NCBI GenBank assembly: GCA_023101885.1
Contig: JALPQD010000241.1
Coordinates: 186,001-250,000 of the forward strand
DNA: 64,000 bases
Direction: 5' to 3'
Source of the DNA: Typhlomys cinereus
Taxonomy: Eukaryota > Chordata > Mammalia > Rodentia > Platacanthomyidae
The notes beneath the pieces were generated by a model. That model did no database searches and was not told the origin of the DNA. It saw only the letters and a list, made by a program, of their open reading frames with translations. Below, in pieces: positions 35,937 to 45,252 of the stretch (position 1 is the stretch's first letter; the number at the start of each line of letters is the position of its first letter). Position numbers and translations under genes: made by a program.

Positions 35937-36825
35937 CTGTGTGTGTAGAACCTCGGGTGAATTCAGGAACCACCATGGATGCCTCCACCTCCTCCTTGTT
36001 TACTCTGTTCTGGGATTCACAGGCTCCGCCCTACTAGGACTGGAAATGCAGGCCGCTCCCACTTCCGCCCTGCGTCTATATGTGGGGTCCAGGATCCGAA
36101 ATCAGGACCTTCCGCCTGCAAGGCAGAGGCTTAACCCCTGAGCCACCTGTCCAGCCCCGATGAATTACATTTATTGATTTGCGTATGTTGAACCAACCTT
36201 GTGTGCTGGGCATGAAGCCTACTTGGTCCCCGTGAATGATCTTTTTAATATGTTTTTGAATCCGATTAGCTAAGACTTTGTTGAGAATCTTTGCGTCTAT
36301 GTCATCAGAGAGATCGGCCTATAGTTTTCTTTTTTAAGTGAGTCTTTATTAGGTTTTGGGATTAAAACGATATTAGCTTCATAGAAGGAATTTGGTAGTG
36401 TTCCTTCCTTTGCTGTTTGATGGAACAGTTTAAGGAGTATTGGTATTATTAACTCCTTAAATGTCTGGTAGATCTCTGTGCTGAATCCATCTGATCCAGG
36501 GCATTTTTTGGTGGGAAGATTCAAGATTACTTCCTCAATTTCCTTATATGTTATAGGACTATTTAAATAATTCACAACATCCTGATCCAATTTAGGTAAG
36601 TTGTGTTTACTTAGAAATTCATCCATCTCTTTTGTGTTGTCAAACTTCACAGAGTATAAGTTTTTGAAATATGATGTTATAATTCTCTGGATTTCTTGGG
36701 TATCAGTAGTGATAACTCCATGTTCATTTCTGATTTTGTTAATTTGGGGTTTCTCTCTCCTGCTTTTGGTTAATTTAGCTAGGGGTGTATCAATCTTATT
36801 GATTTTTTCAAAGAACCAGCTTTTT
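33742..36825 (-). pseudogene. L1-A ORF2, RT and C-terminal part
   Basis: The open stretch 35762-34896 (288 codons) includes [20 protein letters not shown], the intact [12 protein letters not shown] box (codons near 35451-35468), [14 protein letters not shown] and [13 protein letters not shown] later stretch, 34410-33742, holds the cysteine/histidine-rich C-terminal region ([18 protein letters not shown]) and the stop. The fingers region is at 36650-36297. Frameshifts near 34490 and 34900 and the SINE at 35821 break the gene. Confidence 0.92.
35821..36158 (-). mobile_element. Young tRNA-derived SINE, copy 3, inside L1-A
   Basis: Minus-strand full-length copy with head GGGGCTGGACAGGTGGCTCAGG at the 36158 side, GC-rich body, an expanded TG repeat (about 35863-35946) and T-rich end. 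The perfect 13-bp duplication GATGAATTACATT lies at 35808-35820 and 36159-36171, within the ORF2 RT of L1-A. It therefore post-dates L1-A. Confidence 0.95.
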
Positions 36826-39800
36826 TTTTATTCTTATTAGGTTTTCAGTTCTTTTTTTTTCATTTTTTTATTAAAAATTTAATTATACATTTAAAATTTT
36901 TTTACCAGTTCCCTCCCTCCCCCTCCTCCCCCCGAACGCCTTCCTCCCCTTCCTCTCTCTCCCCATCCCCCAGTGCCTCCCCCCCAATTCCCAGAGAGTC
37001 CTTTATTGTGTATGCTTGACTCTCCACTGGGTCCTCCTCTCTGATGACATATAAGGACCCAGTGGCATTTCCATAAGCCCTTTCTCTTGTTCCCCTTAAG
37101 CATAGGAGCACTACTATGGCTGTCAATCCCTTGCCTCCAGGGATCTCGGTGCCCTTAAGAGATGCTAGACTTTATGAGGGCAACAGTGCACTGGACATTG
37201 CGCAGGGCATGCAAAGTCCTATTATGATTGCTTTGTCCCCAACTATTGTTGAGAATCTTGCAAATCATTGCTCCTCCCATCCTTTTGCTCTTACAATCTT
37301 ACTGCCCCCTCTTCCGCAGATGTCCCTGAGCTCCAGGATGGGGAGAGCTTAGGCTGGCCTAGTTCTATGTGATTGATATAGAGTCTCTGAAGTTCTGGAT
37401 TGTGGTTTGTTGATTTTCTTTTGGAGTTTTGCTGCTCCTTCAATGCCCTTCACTCCATCCTGCTGGGCACTGTATGTCACCCCCTGGCCAGAGATACAAA
37501 GCTGTTAAACTGGAGTCTTGTTATAATAGCACATTCAAGGATAGATATAATAAGAGTAGGAAACCTCAGTGAGGGAGGGGTCCATCACCCATTTGCAAAG
37601 TGATTACTTTTTATCTGCTAGACTATATGCCCTCCCCTTCTGGTGAGATCAGGAAAGATCGTCTGTGAACTTAACCAGGTTTCTCATTACTTAGTTGCAG
37701 ACCTTGATGGAGGCCTATTTTCTCTGCTGTAACATGGACCCCTATCTCCTTGTTTCTGGTATGGCCTTCCTACCCCATCGCTCTTGTTCATAATCCTTGC
37801 AATTACTGTGTTACACAGGTTTACTTTTGAGTGTCTCAATGTTGGCTGGTTGAGTTTGGTACTAGGAGCCACCTATTAGGGAGTACATATGGCGCTTAAT
37901 TTTCTGGATTTGGGATACTTCACTTAATATAATACTTATAATGACATCCATTTCCCGGCAAATTCCAGTAATTCATCATTTTTGATGGCTGAGTAGTACT
38001 CCAATAGATGTACCAGAGTTTCCTTATCCACTTGTCAACTGTTGGACATTTGGGCTGATTCCATGACTTTGCTATTATAAACAGTGCTGCTATGAACATG
38101 GTCGAGCTTGTGCTATTGAGGCAAACCTCTGCTGCATGGGAGTTTATTCCCAAAAGTGGGATAGCAGGGTCATATGGCATTTCAATCTTTAATTTCTTTA
38201 AGAATCTCCAGACGGCTCGCCAGAGTGGCTGTATGAGCCTGCATTCCCACCAACAATGTAGGAGAGTTCCCCTCTCTCCACATCCTCTCCAGCATTTGTC
38301 GTTGTTTGTATTATGGATTATTGCCATCCTGACCGGGGTGAGATGATATCTCAGGGAAGTTTTGATTTGCATTTCCCTGATGGATAAAGAAGTGGAGCAT
38401 TTTTTAAGATATTTGTTAGACATTTTAATTTCATCCCTGGTAAAGTTTCTTTGAAGTTCCAGGGCCCATTTTTTAATTGGGCCATTGTTTTCCTTGGAGT
38501 TTAGTTTTCTAAGTTCTTTGTGCACTCTGGACAGTAGAGCTCTGTCAGATATGTGGTTAGTGAAGATTTTCTCCCATTCTGTGAGTTGCCTTTGAGCTCG
38601 TGTTACAATCTCTTTATCTGAACAGAAGCTCTTTAATTTCACAAGATCCCAACTGTTCAGTGTTGGTAGTAGTGACTGTGCCATTGGATGTCTGTTTAGG
38701 AACTGTTGGCCTAGCCCATCAGCTCAAGGGAGTTCCCTATCCTTTCAACTATGGTTTTTAAAGTCTCTGGCCTTAAGTCAAAGTCCTTGATCCATCTGGA
38801 ATTAAGTCTTGTACATGGTGACAAGTACGGGTCCAGCTTAATCTTCTGCATGTGGAGATCCAGTTTTGCCAGCACCATTTGTTGAAGATGCTGTTCTTTT
38901 TCCATTGGATTCTTTGGCCCCTTTGTAAAAGACCAAATGGCTGTATTTTTGTGGGGTTATATCTGGGTCTTCAACCCTTATCCATTGATCTGTGTGTCTA
39001 TTTTGGAGCCAGTACCAGGCTGTTTTTATAACTATGGATTTATAGTATAGACTAAGGTTTGGTATGGTAATACCTCCAGCAGCGTTTTTGTTACTCAGGA
39101 TTGTCTTTGCTATCCTGGGTCTTTTGTGCCTCCATATGAATTTTGAGATTATTTGGTCAACTTCTTTAAAGAATTGCTTTGTGATTTTGATTGGTATAGC
39201 ATTGAATTTGTGTATTGCTTTTGGTAGGATGGTCATTTTTACGATGTTGATTCTACCAATCCAGGAACATGGGAGGTCTTTCCACCTTCTGGTGTCTTCT
39301 GCTATTTCTTTCTTTAGGGTTTTAAAGTTTTCATTGTAAAGGTCTTTTACCTCCTTGATTAGGTTTATACCAAGGTATTTAATTTTTTTAGGGGCTATAG
39401 TAAATGGGATTGTTTCTCTCAAGGCTTTTTCACTTCTTTCACTCTGGGCATATAGGAAGGCCTCTGATTTTTGCACATTTATTTTGTATCCTGCCACCCT
39501 GCTGAACTTCTCAATTAGTTCCAGGAGCTTCCTGGTGGATTTTTTGGGATCACTCAGGTATAAGATCATGTCATCTGCAAATAGGGATAGCTTCACTTCT
39601 TCCTTGCCGATTTGGTTCCCTCTTATGTTCCTTTCTTGTCTTATGGCTTCAGCTAAGACTTCAAGTACAATATTGAATAGAAGTGGTGAGAGTGGAGAGC
39701 CTTGTCTAGTTCCTGATTGAAGTGGGAATGCTTCCAATTGTTCCCCATTGAACATAATCCTTGCTGTTGCCTTGTTGTATACAGCTTTTATTATATTGAT

Positions 39801-40578
39801 AAAGGTTCCTTTCATTCCTACAGTCTCTATCGTTTTGATCATAAAAGACTGTTGGATTTTGTCAAAGGGTTTTCCGCATATTTCGAGAGTATCATGTGAT
39901 CTTGGACTCTGGTCTGGTTTACATGATGAATTACCTTTATTGATTTGCGTATGTTGAACCAACCTTGTGTGCCAGGGATGAAGCCTACTTGGTCCCGGTG
40001 AATGATTTTTGTGATATGTTTTTGAACTGATTTGCTAAGACTTTGTTGAGAATCTTTGCATCTGTATTCATCAGAGAGATCGGCCTATAGGTTTCTTTTT
40101 TAAGTGAGTCTTTATTAGGTTTTGGGATTAAGACGATATTAGCTTCATAGAAGGAATTTCGTAGTGTTCCTTCCTTTGCTATTTGATGGAACAGTTTAAG
40201 GAGTATTGGTGTTATTAACTCCTTAAATGTCTCGTAGAATTCTGTGCTGAATCCATCTGGCCCAGGACATTTTTTGGTGGAAAGATTCGAGATTACTTCT
40301 TCAATTTTCTTGTATGTTATAGGACTATTTAAATAATTCACAACTTCCTGATTCAATTTAGGTAGGTTGTGTTTACTTAGAAATTCATCCATCTCTTTTG
40401 TTTTGACAAACTTCTCAGAGTACAAGTTTTTGAAATATGATGTTATAATTCTCTGGATTTCTTGGGTATCTATAGTGATAACTCCATGTTCATTTCTAAT
40501 TTTGTTAATTTGAGTTTTCTCTCTCTTGCTTTTGTTTAATTTAGCTAGGGGTGTATCAATCTTATTGATTTTTTCAAA
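36826..40578 (-). mobile_element. LINE-1 L1-B inserted in L1-A
   Basis: A second LINE-1, same orientation, begins with its own A-tail and 3' UTR right after GAACCAGCTTTTT of L1-A. It runs through the C-domain and RT to the same position of the linker, where L1-A sequence resumes. The right edge is invisible because both elements are identical there for more than 40 bp. The tail has two A-runs separated by about 22 nt (36831-36850), perhaps a short transduction. Its 3' end is of the same variant type as L1-A. Confidence 0.8.
37862..40578 (-). pseudogene. L1-B ORF2, RT and C-terminal part
   Basis: This holds the longest RT frame of the window (39962-38838, 374 codons), with [21 protein letters not shown] codons at 39567-39584, [33 protein letters not shown] and [13 protein letters not shown] frame 40806-39985 upstream carries [13 protein letters not shown] and [10 protein letters not shown] and passes through the L1-B/L1-A border without a break. 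The C-terminal piece 38684-37920 has CWRGCGERG. Frameshifts near 38840, 39970 and 37930 inactivate it. Confidence 0.9.
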
Positions 40579-41638
40579 GAACCAGCTTTTTGACTGGTTG
40601 ATTTTTTCTATTGTTTTCTTAGTCTCGATTTCAGATATTTCTCCCCTTATTTTGCTAATCTCCTCTCTTCTACTACTTTTGGGATCAGATTGCTCAAGTT
40701 TCTCCAAAGCCTTAAGCTGCATCGTTAAGTTATTTATTTCTGATGTTTCCATTTTTTTGATGTAGGCATTAAGAGCTATGAACTTACCTCTTAGAACAGC
40801 TTTCATTGTGTCCCAGAGATTTTGGTAAGTTGTATTTTCCAGAAATCTTGAATTTCCTTTTTAATTTCTTCCTGAATCCAGTTCTCATTCAGCATAATAT
40901 TGTTAAGTTTCCAGGAGTTAGTGTATTTTCTCTTGTTTGTTGTGTTGTTGTGGATGTCCAGCCTTAGGCCGTGGTGGTCTGATAGGGCACAGGCTAGAAT
41001 TTCGACTTTTTTGTATTTGTGTAGATTCATTTCGTGGCCCAATATGTGATCTATTTTGGAGAAAGTTCCGTGTGCTGCTGAGAAAAATGTGTATTCTTTG
41101 GTGCGTGGATGAAAAGTTCGATAGAGATCTGTAAGGTCCATTTCAGTAAGGGTTTGGTTAAGCTCCAAAGTGTCTCTGTTAAGCTTTTGACCTGTTGATC
41201 TATCCCATGTTGAGAGGGCGGTGTTGAAGTCCCCAAGAATTATCGTTTGGGGGTTGTTTTCTTAATGAATGTGGAGGGGCCCATATTGGGTGCATATATG
41301 TTCAGTATTGTGAAGTCTTCCTGGTGAATTGTACCTGTGACTAAAATGTGGTATCCATCTGTGTCTCTTATTATTTTCTTTGGTTTGAAGTCCACTTTGT
41401 CTGAAAGCATAATTGCTACCCCTGCCTGTTTCTTGGTTCCAGTAGCTTGCAAGATTTTGGACCAGCCATTCCTTCTTAGGGTGTGCCTATCTTTTGTGGT
41501 GAGATGAGTTTCCTGAAGGCAGCAGATTGTTGGATTGTGGTTTTTAACCCAAGTTTGTAATCTATGTCTCTTAATCGGTGAGTTAATGCCGTTGACATTT
41601 AATGTTATAATGGAGAAATTATGTTTAATTCTGGACAT
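40579..41638 (-). pseudogene. L1-A ORF2 endonuclease and linker
   Basis: ORF2 starts with ATG at 41636-41638 (MSRIKHNFSIITLNVNG). The endonuclease landmarks are visible: LNVNG, CLQETH with the catalytic glutamate, NIYAPN, and SDHHG with the catalytic aspartate and histidine in the 41168-40803 piece. Frameshifts at about 41240 and 41050 split the domain. The start lies about 57 bp downstream of the ORF1 stop, the usual bicistronic layout. Confidence 0.92.
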
Positions 41639-41695
41639 TTTTTATGTTTAGTAGATTTTGTAAGCATATTGTTTGATATTTATATTTTGGTGGTA

Positions 41696-43277
41696 TTATA
41701 CTTCCCTTCTGTCCACCTGGATATGCTTGTTCTTTTCTTCAAGCTTGAGTATCATTTCTAGCATTTTTTGAAGGCCTGGTTTGGTGGACATGTATCCCTT
41801 CAAGTTGTCTTTGTGCTGGAAAACTTTTCTTTCTCCCTCAATCATGACAGATAGTTTTACCAGGTATATCAGTCTGGGTTGGCATTTTTGCTCATTTAAT
41901 ACTTGAAGTATGTCTCTCCAAGCTCTTCTTGCTTTTACTGTTTCCATTGAGTAGTCATTTGTTATTCTATTAGTTTTACCTTTAAAAGTGAGTTGCTTTT
42001 TTTCTCTTGAAGCTCTCAGCACCCTTTTTTTGTCTTGAATGTGGACTGTTTTTACTATTATTTGCCATGGCGATTTTCTATTTTGGTCGTATCTGTTTGG
42101 AGTGTGAAATGCCTCTTGTATTTAGATAGGCCTCTCATTCTTTAGTTGTGGGAAGTTTTCATTTATGATGAATTGAAATATTTCCTCAGGTGTGGTATTT
42201 TGGGATTCTTGTTCTGGTATTCCATGAATGCGCATGTTAGGCTTCTTCAGGGTGTCCCATATCTCTTGAATGCTCCTCTCCAGTATCTTTTTGGCTTTAA
42301 CAATCTCTTCCATTGAGCTGGTTAATTCTCCTACTTTGTCTTCAAGATCTGAAATTCTATTTTCTGCCTCATTTGTTCTGCTGATAAGACTCTCTGTCTA
42401 GTTTTGGGTTGAAGATAACTTATCTCTTAGTTCAATTTTAAACTCTGCCTGAGACTGTTTTACCTGCTCATACCTATTTTTGTTTCTTGAACTGTTTTTC
42501 TCAACTCCTCCAGGTTCCTGTTGTGTTCCTGTTCAAAGTGGTTGATACGGTTATTTAACTCTTCTTGGATTTCCTCTTTCATATTATTAATCATGGTAAT
42601 GATCATACTCTTGGTATTGTTAAACCTTCCAGTTGTATATGGATGGGCCTCTCTTTTTTTATATGAGGAAAATTTTCCTTGATGATCATTTGAAAAATTT
42701 CTTCAGGGGTGGTATTTTGAAATTCTTGCTCTGGTATTCCATGAATACGCATGTTAGGCTTCTTCAGGGTGTCCCATATCTCTTGGATATTTCTCTCAAG
42801 TAACTTTTTGGCTTTAACAACCTCTTCCATTGAGCTGGTTAGTACTCCCACTTTATCTTCAAGGTCTGAAATTCTGTTTTCTGCTTTGTTAGTTCTCTTC
42901 ATAAGACTCTCTGTGGAATTCTGGGTTGAAGATAACTTGTGTTGTAGCTCAGTTTTAAACTCTGCTTGAATTTGTTTTAACTGCTCTATGCCACTTTTTG
43001 TTTCTTGCACTGTTTTTCTCAACTCCTCCAGATGTCTGTTGTGTTCCTCTTCAAAGCAATTGATTCGATTATGTAATTCCTCCCTGATTTCCTCTTTCAT
43101 AGTATTGAACATGGTAATGATCATATTTTGAAAGCCATTATCCTGGGTCAGGCTTTCTTGGGCTTTTTCCGTGGGTTTGTTCTGGTTGGAGTCTAACATT
43201 ATGGGATTAATTTCTTCAGTGGGAAATTTGTTTACTTGAGTGTTGCTTCTCATGGATTTGCACTTTGACTTTGGCAT
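41696..43277 (-). pseudogene. L1-A ORF1 with internal duplication
   Basis: The N-terminus MPKSKCKSMRSNTQ begins at 43277 and is open for 224 codons (to 42603), covering a heptad-rich coiled coil and the start of the RRM (MRIHGIPEQEFQNTTPEEIF). Instead of continuing, a second diverged coiled coil plus RRM start follows (42609-42121, MRIHGIPEQESQNTTPEEIF), about 518 bp out of register, and then the C-terminal domain (42022-41696, NEQKCQPRLIY). Stops lie between blocks, so it is probably untranslatable as a whole. Confidence 0.88.
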
Positions 43278-43683
43278 TGTCGTTTTAACTCTTAAGATCT
43301 TTCAATTTCACTAAACTGAATTATTTGGCCTGGGGTTCTGGGGGTGGGCAGGGACAGAGCTTACCTAGGTCTCGGGGTGAGGCCCGGCTGGACCCCGCGC
43401 ATGTCCCGACCAGAGGAGCGGAGTGGGGAAGGGAGGATGGCGGCGTCGGCATGGAGCTATTTAACCCGAGGGGAACTGGGGCAGGCCCGGGCACAGGGGG
43501 AGGTCCTCCTCGTCCCTCAGCCCTGCGCACGGCTCTGTCTGAATGGTGGGAGTCGGAGCCGGGTCCCTTTGGGCTGACCTGGGTTTCTGGTGGGTGGGCG
43601 CGGGCGGAGCTTACCTAGGTCGCGGGGTGAGGCCCGGCTGGACCGCGCGCACATCCAGACCGGCGGAGCGGGGTGGGTAAAGG
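43278..43683 (-). promoter_or_regulatory. L1-A 5' UTR: CpG-rich tandem-monomer promoter
   Basis: The segment AGCTTACCTAGGTCTCGGGGTGAGGCCCGG.. at 43355-43438 recurs at 43606-43683, giving monomers about 251 bp apart, the outer one truncated. By eye about 28 CpGs lie in ~310 bp (43370-43680), very high for this window. AGGATGGCGGC (43434-43444, + strand) fits a YY1 site. Rodent LINE-1 monomers act as RNA polymerase II promoters; activity here is inference. Confidence 0.8.
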
Positions 43684-43699
43684 AAAAAATGGCTTTTTT

Positions 43700-44049
43700 A
43701 CACTTATCCTTGTTTATAGCACTTTGCAACTCCTTTAGGTTTAAATACAGATTCAAGGTTCTGACTGGAATTGCATTGCTTTTCAGTGAAAAATATACTC
43801 TCCTAGTTCATATTACACAAATCAGTGGAAAATGAAGTCTTCTAGGTGTTGTGAATTTAGAAAACTGTCTTATTTTGTGTCAGATACATTTTAGCTAGCT
43901 ACCAAAATGGAAATTGGCAGTTTTTGTTTTCTTTCCAAAAATTTAAAGGTGCCACTACATTTTCTCCTAGCTTGCCTTGTTCCTACTGATGAATCTGCTT
44001 TCATTTTTTTTAATCCCCTGTATACAATATATCCTCCACTGGCTTCCTT
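43700..44049. other. Intergenic DNA, nothing recognised
   Basis: Flanking sequence of the L1-A insertion. No gene or defined repeat was seen. Confidence 0.5.
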
Positions 44050-44630
44050 CAGAGGTTCCTTTCATGTTTGAACTTCAACAATTTGGACAATATACCTTGG
44101 TGTTTATTCATCTGACTCTTTCTGGCTGGGAGGGTTTGGCATTTCTGGGACTGGTATTTTCATATCCTTTATTATTTTTGGAAAATTATTGGTTTTGATT
44201 CCTTCACCTACTTCATCAGATCTATTTTTCTTTTTCCTATTTCTGGGGATGCAATTACACACACTGTGTTTTACATTTTCTGTAAATTAATGCTTTCAGA
44301 CATTTTCGGATGCTTCCTCATTGTGCTTTTACTTTGGGTGTTTTCTATTGATCTGACTTCAAGGCTGCTGGAATAATTATCTTGGAAATAATTTTCTTAA
44401 GCAATATTATTTTCAGCATTGCTCTTGTTTTATTTCTATGATTCCCATTGCTCTTCTGAAATTCCGATCTGTCCATGTATTGTGTATTTTTTCACTAAAT
44501 CCTTTAATGCATCAATCATGGATATTTTCATACCTTGTCTAGCTCTGTTGATGGTATTGTCATTTTAGAACACATTTTATTTCTAAACCCTTATATTACT
44601 CACTGAGCCACTGACAATGTATATATCCCA
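44050..44630 (-). mobile_element. Probable ancient LINE-1 ORF1-region fragment
   Basis: Antisense phrases in the order typical of old mammalian LINE-1 ORF1: TTTTTGGAAAATTATTGG, ATTCCTTCACC, TTTCTGGGGATGCAATTACACAC, TTCTATTGATCTGACTTCAAGGC, TTCTGAAATTCCGATCTGTCCATG, CTAAATCCTTTAATGCATCAATCATGGATATTTTC. Strongly diverged, no frame left. Limits are approximate. Confidence 0.55.
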
Positions 44631-44786
44631 AGGAGAAACTGAAGAAAATAGTATTTCTACCTAGAGAACTACCTGTTCTCAGGCAGTTGGTGTGGGACAT
44701 ACTGGAGGTTAGAGGTTGAGCTACATGTGCACATTGCTATTTTGATTGCTTTCAGCATATCCCAGGCTTCAAATTCCTCTGCCAAT

Positions 44787-45058
44787 GTGTTTTCTTTTTT
44801 CTTCTTTTTCTTTCTTTCTTTTGTTCTTCCTTCCCTTCCTTCCTTCCTTCTTTCCTCTTTCTTTCTCTCTCTTTCTTTCTCTTTCTTTCCTCTATTTCTC
44901 CTTCCTTCCTTCCTTCTTCTTCCTTCCTTCCTTCCTTCCTTCCTTCCTTCCTTCTTTCCTTCCTTCCTTCCTTCCTTCCTTTCTTTCTTTCTTTCTTTCT
45001 TCCTTCCTTCCTTTCTTTCCTTCCTTTCCTTTTTTTCCTTTCTTTCTTTTGTTTGTGT
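44787..45058. repeat. Long polypyrimidine (CTTT/CCTT)n tract
   Basis: About 270 bases of nearly pure C+T on the + strand, mixing CTTT and CCTT units. It sits at the A-tail side of an old minus-strand SINE, so it probably grew from that tail. Frames of Ser/Phe/Leu or Lys/Arg/Glu across it are repeat translations. Confidence 0.95.
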
Positions 45059-45059
45059 A

Positions 45060-45252
45060 AGCCAAAGGGTGACTTAGGGAATAATCCTGGATTGCTTCTA
45101 TTCCCCTTTTGCTTCACTTTGATGTTTCCCAAAGCTGGAGGTTTAGACTTCACCATTTCTGCCTGATGTTTTTTATGTGGGACTCTGGATTCAAACTCAA
45201 GTCCTTCCACTTTCAAGGCAATGTCTTAACCCCAAACCATCTCTCCAACTGC
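45060..45252 (-). mobile_element. Old tRNA-derived SINE
   Basis: On the minus strand it starts GGGCAGTTGGAGAGATGG, then GGGGTTAAGACATTGCCTTG and GACTTGAGTTTGAATCCAGAG (B-box region), followed by CCCACATAAAAA. It resembles the diverged SINE at 57072 and B3/B2-type SINEs more than the young copies. The 3' body is short and runs into the polypyrimidine tract. Confidence 0.7.

Larger units (their letters stand above)
32621..36825 (-). mobile_element. Full-length LINE-1 L1-A, 3' portion
   Basis: This is the 3' part of an element whose outer target duplications AAAAAATGGCTTTTTT lie at 32605-32620 and 43684-43699. It runs from tail and 3' UTR through the C-terminal domain and RT to the linker at GAACCAGCTTTTT (36813-36825), where L1-B interrupts it. 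The 5' portion resumes at 40579-43683. A young SINE sits inside at 35821-36158. Without inserts the element is about 6.9 kb. Confidence 0.9.
40579..43683 (-). mobile_element. Full-length LINE-1 L1-A, 5' portion
   Basis: Contains the linker, endonuclease, inter-ORF gap, ORF1 and CpG-rich 5' UTR, ending directly at the target duplication 43684-43699 that matches 32605-32620. This fixes the element as full length. It was separated from its 3' portion by L1-B. Confidence 0.88.

Noticed and set aside
43321..43756. Overlapping GC-rich frames suggesting a CpG-island gene
   Set aside because: The sequence is the repeated 5' UTR of L1-A, bounded by the LINE-1 target duplication.
44727..45216. Long Ser/Phe- or Lys/Arg/Glu-rich frames up to 154 codons
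   Set aside because: Pure translation of the (CTTT)n tract.
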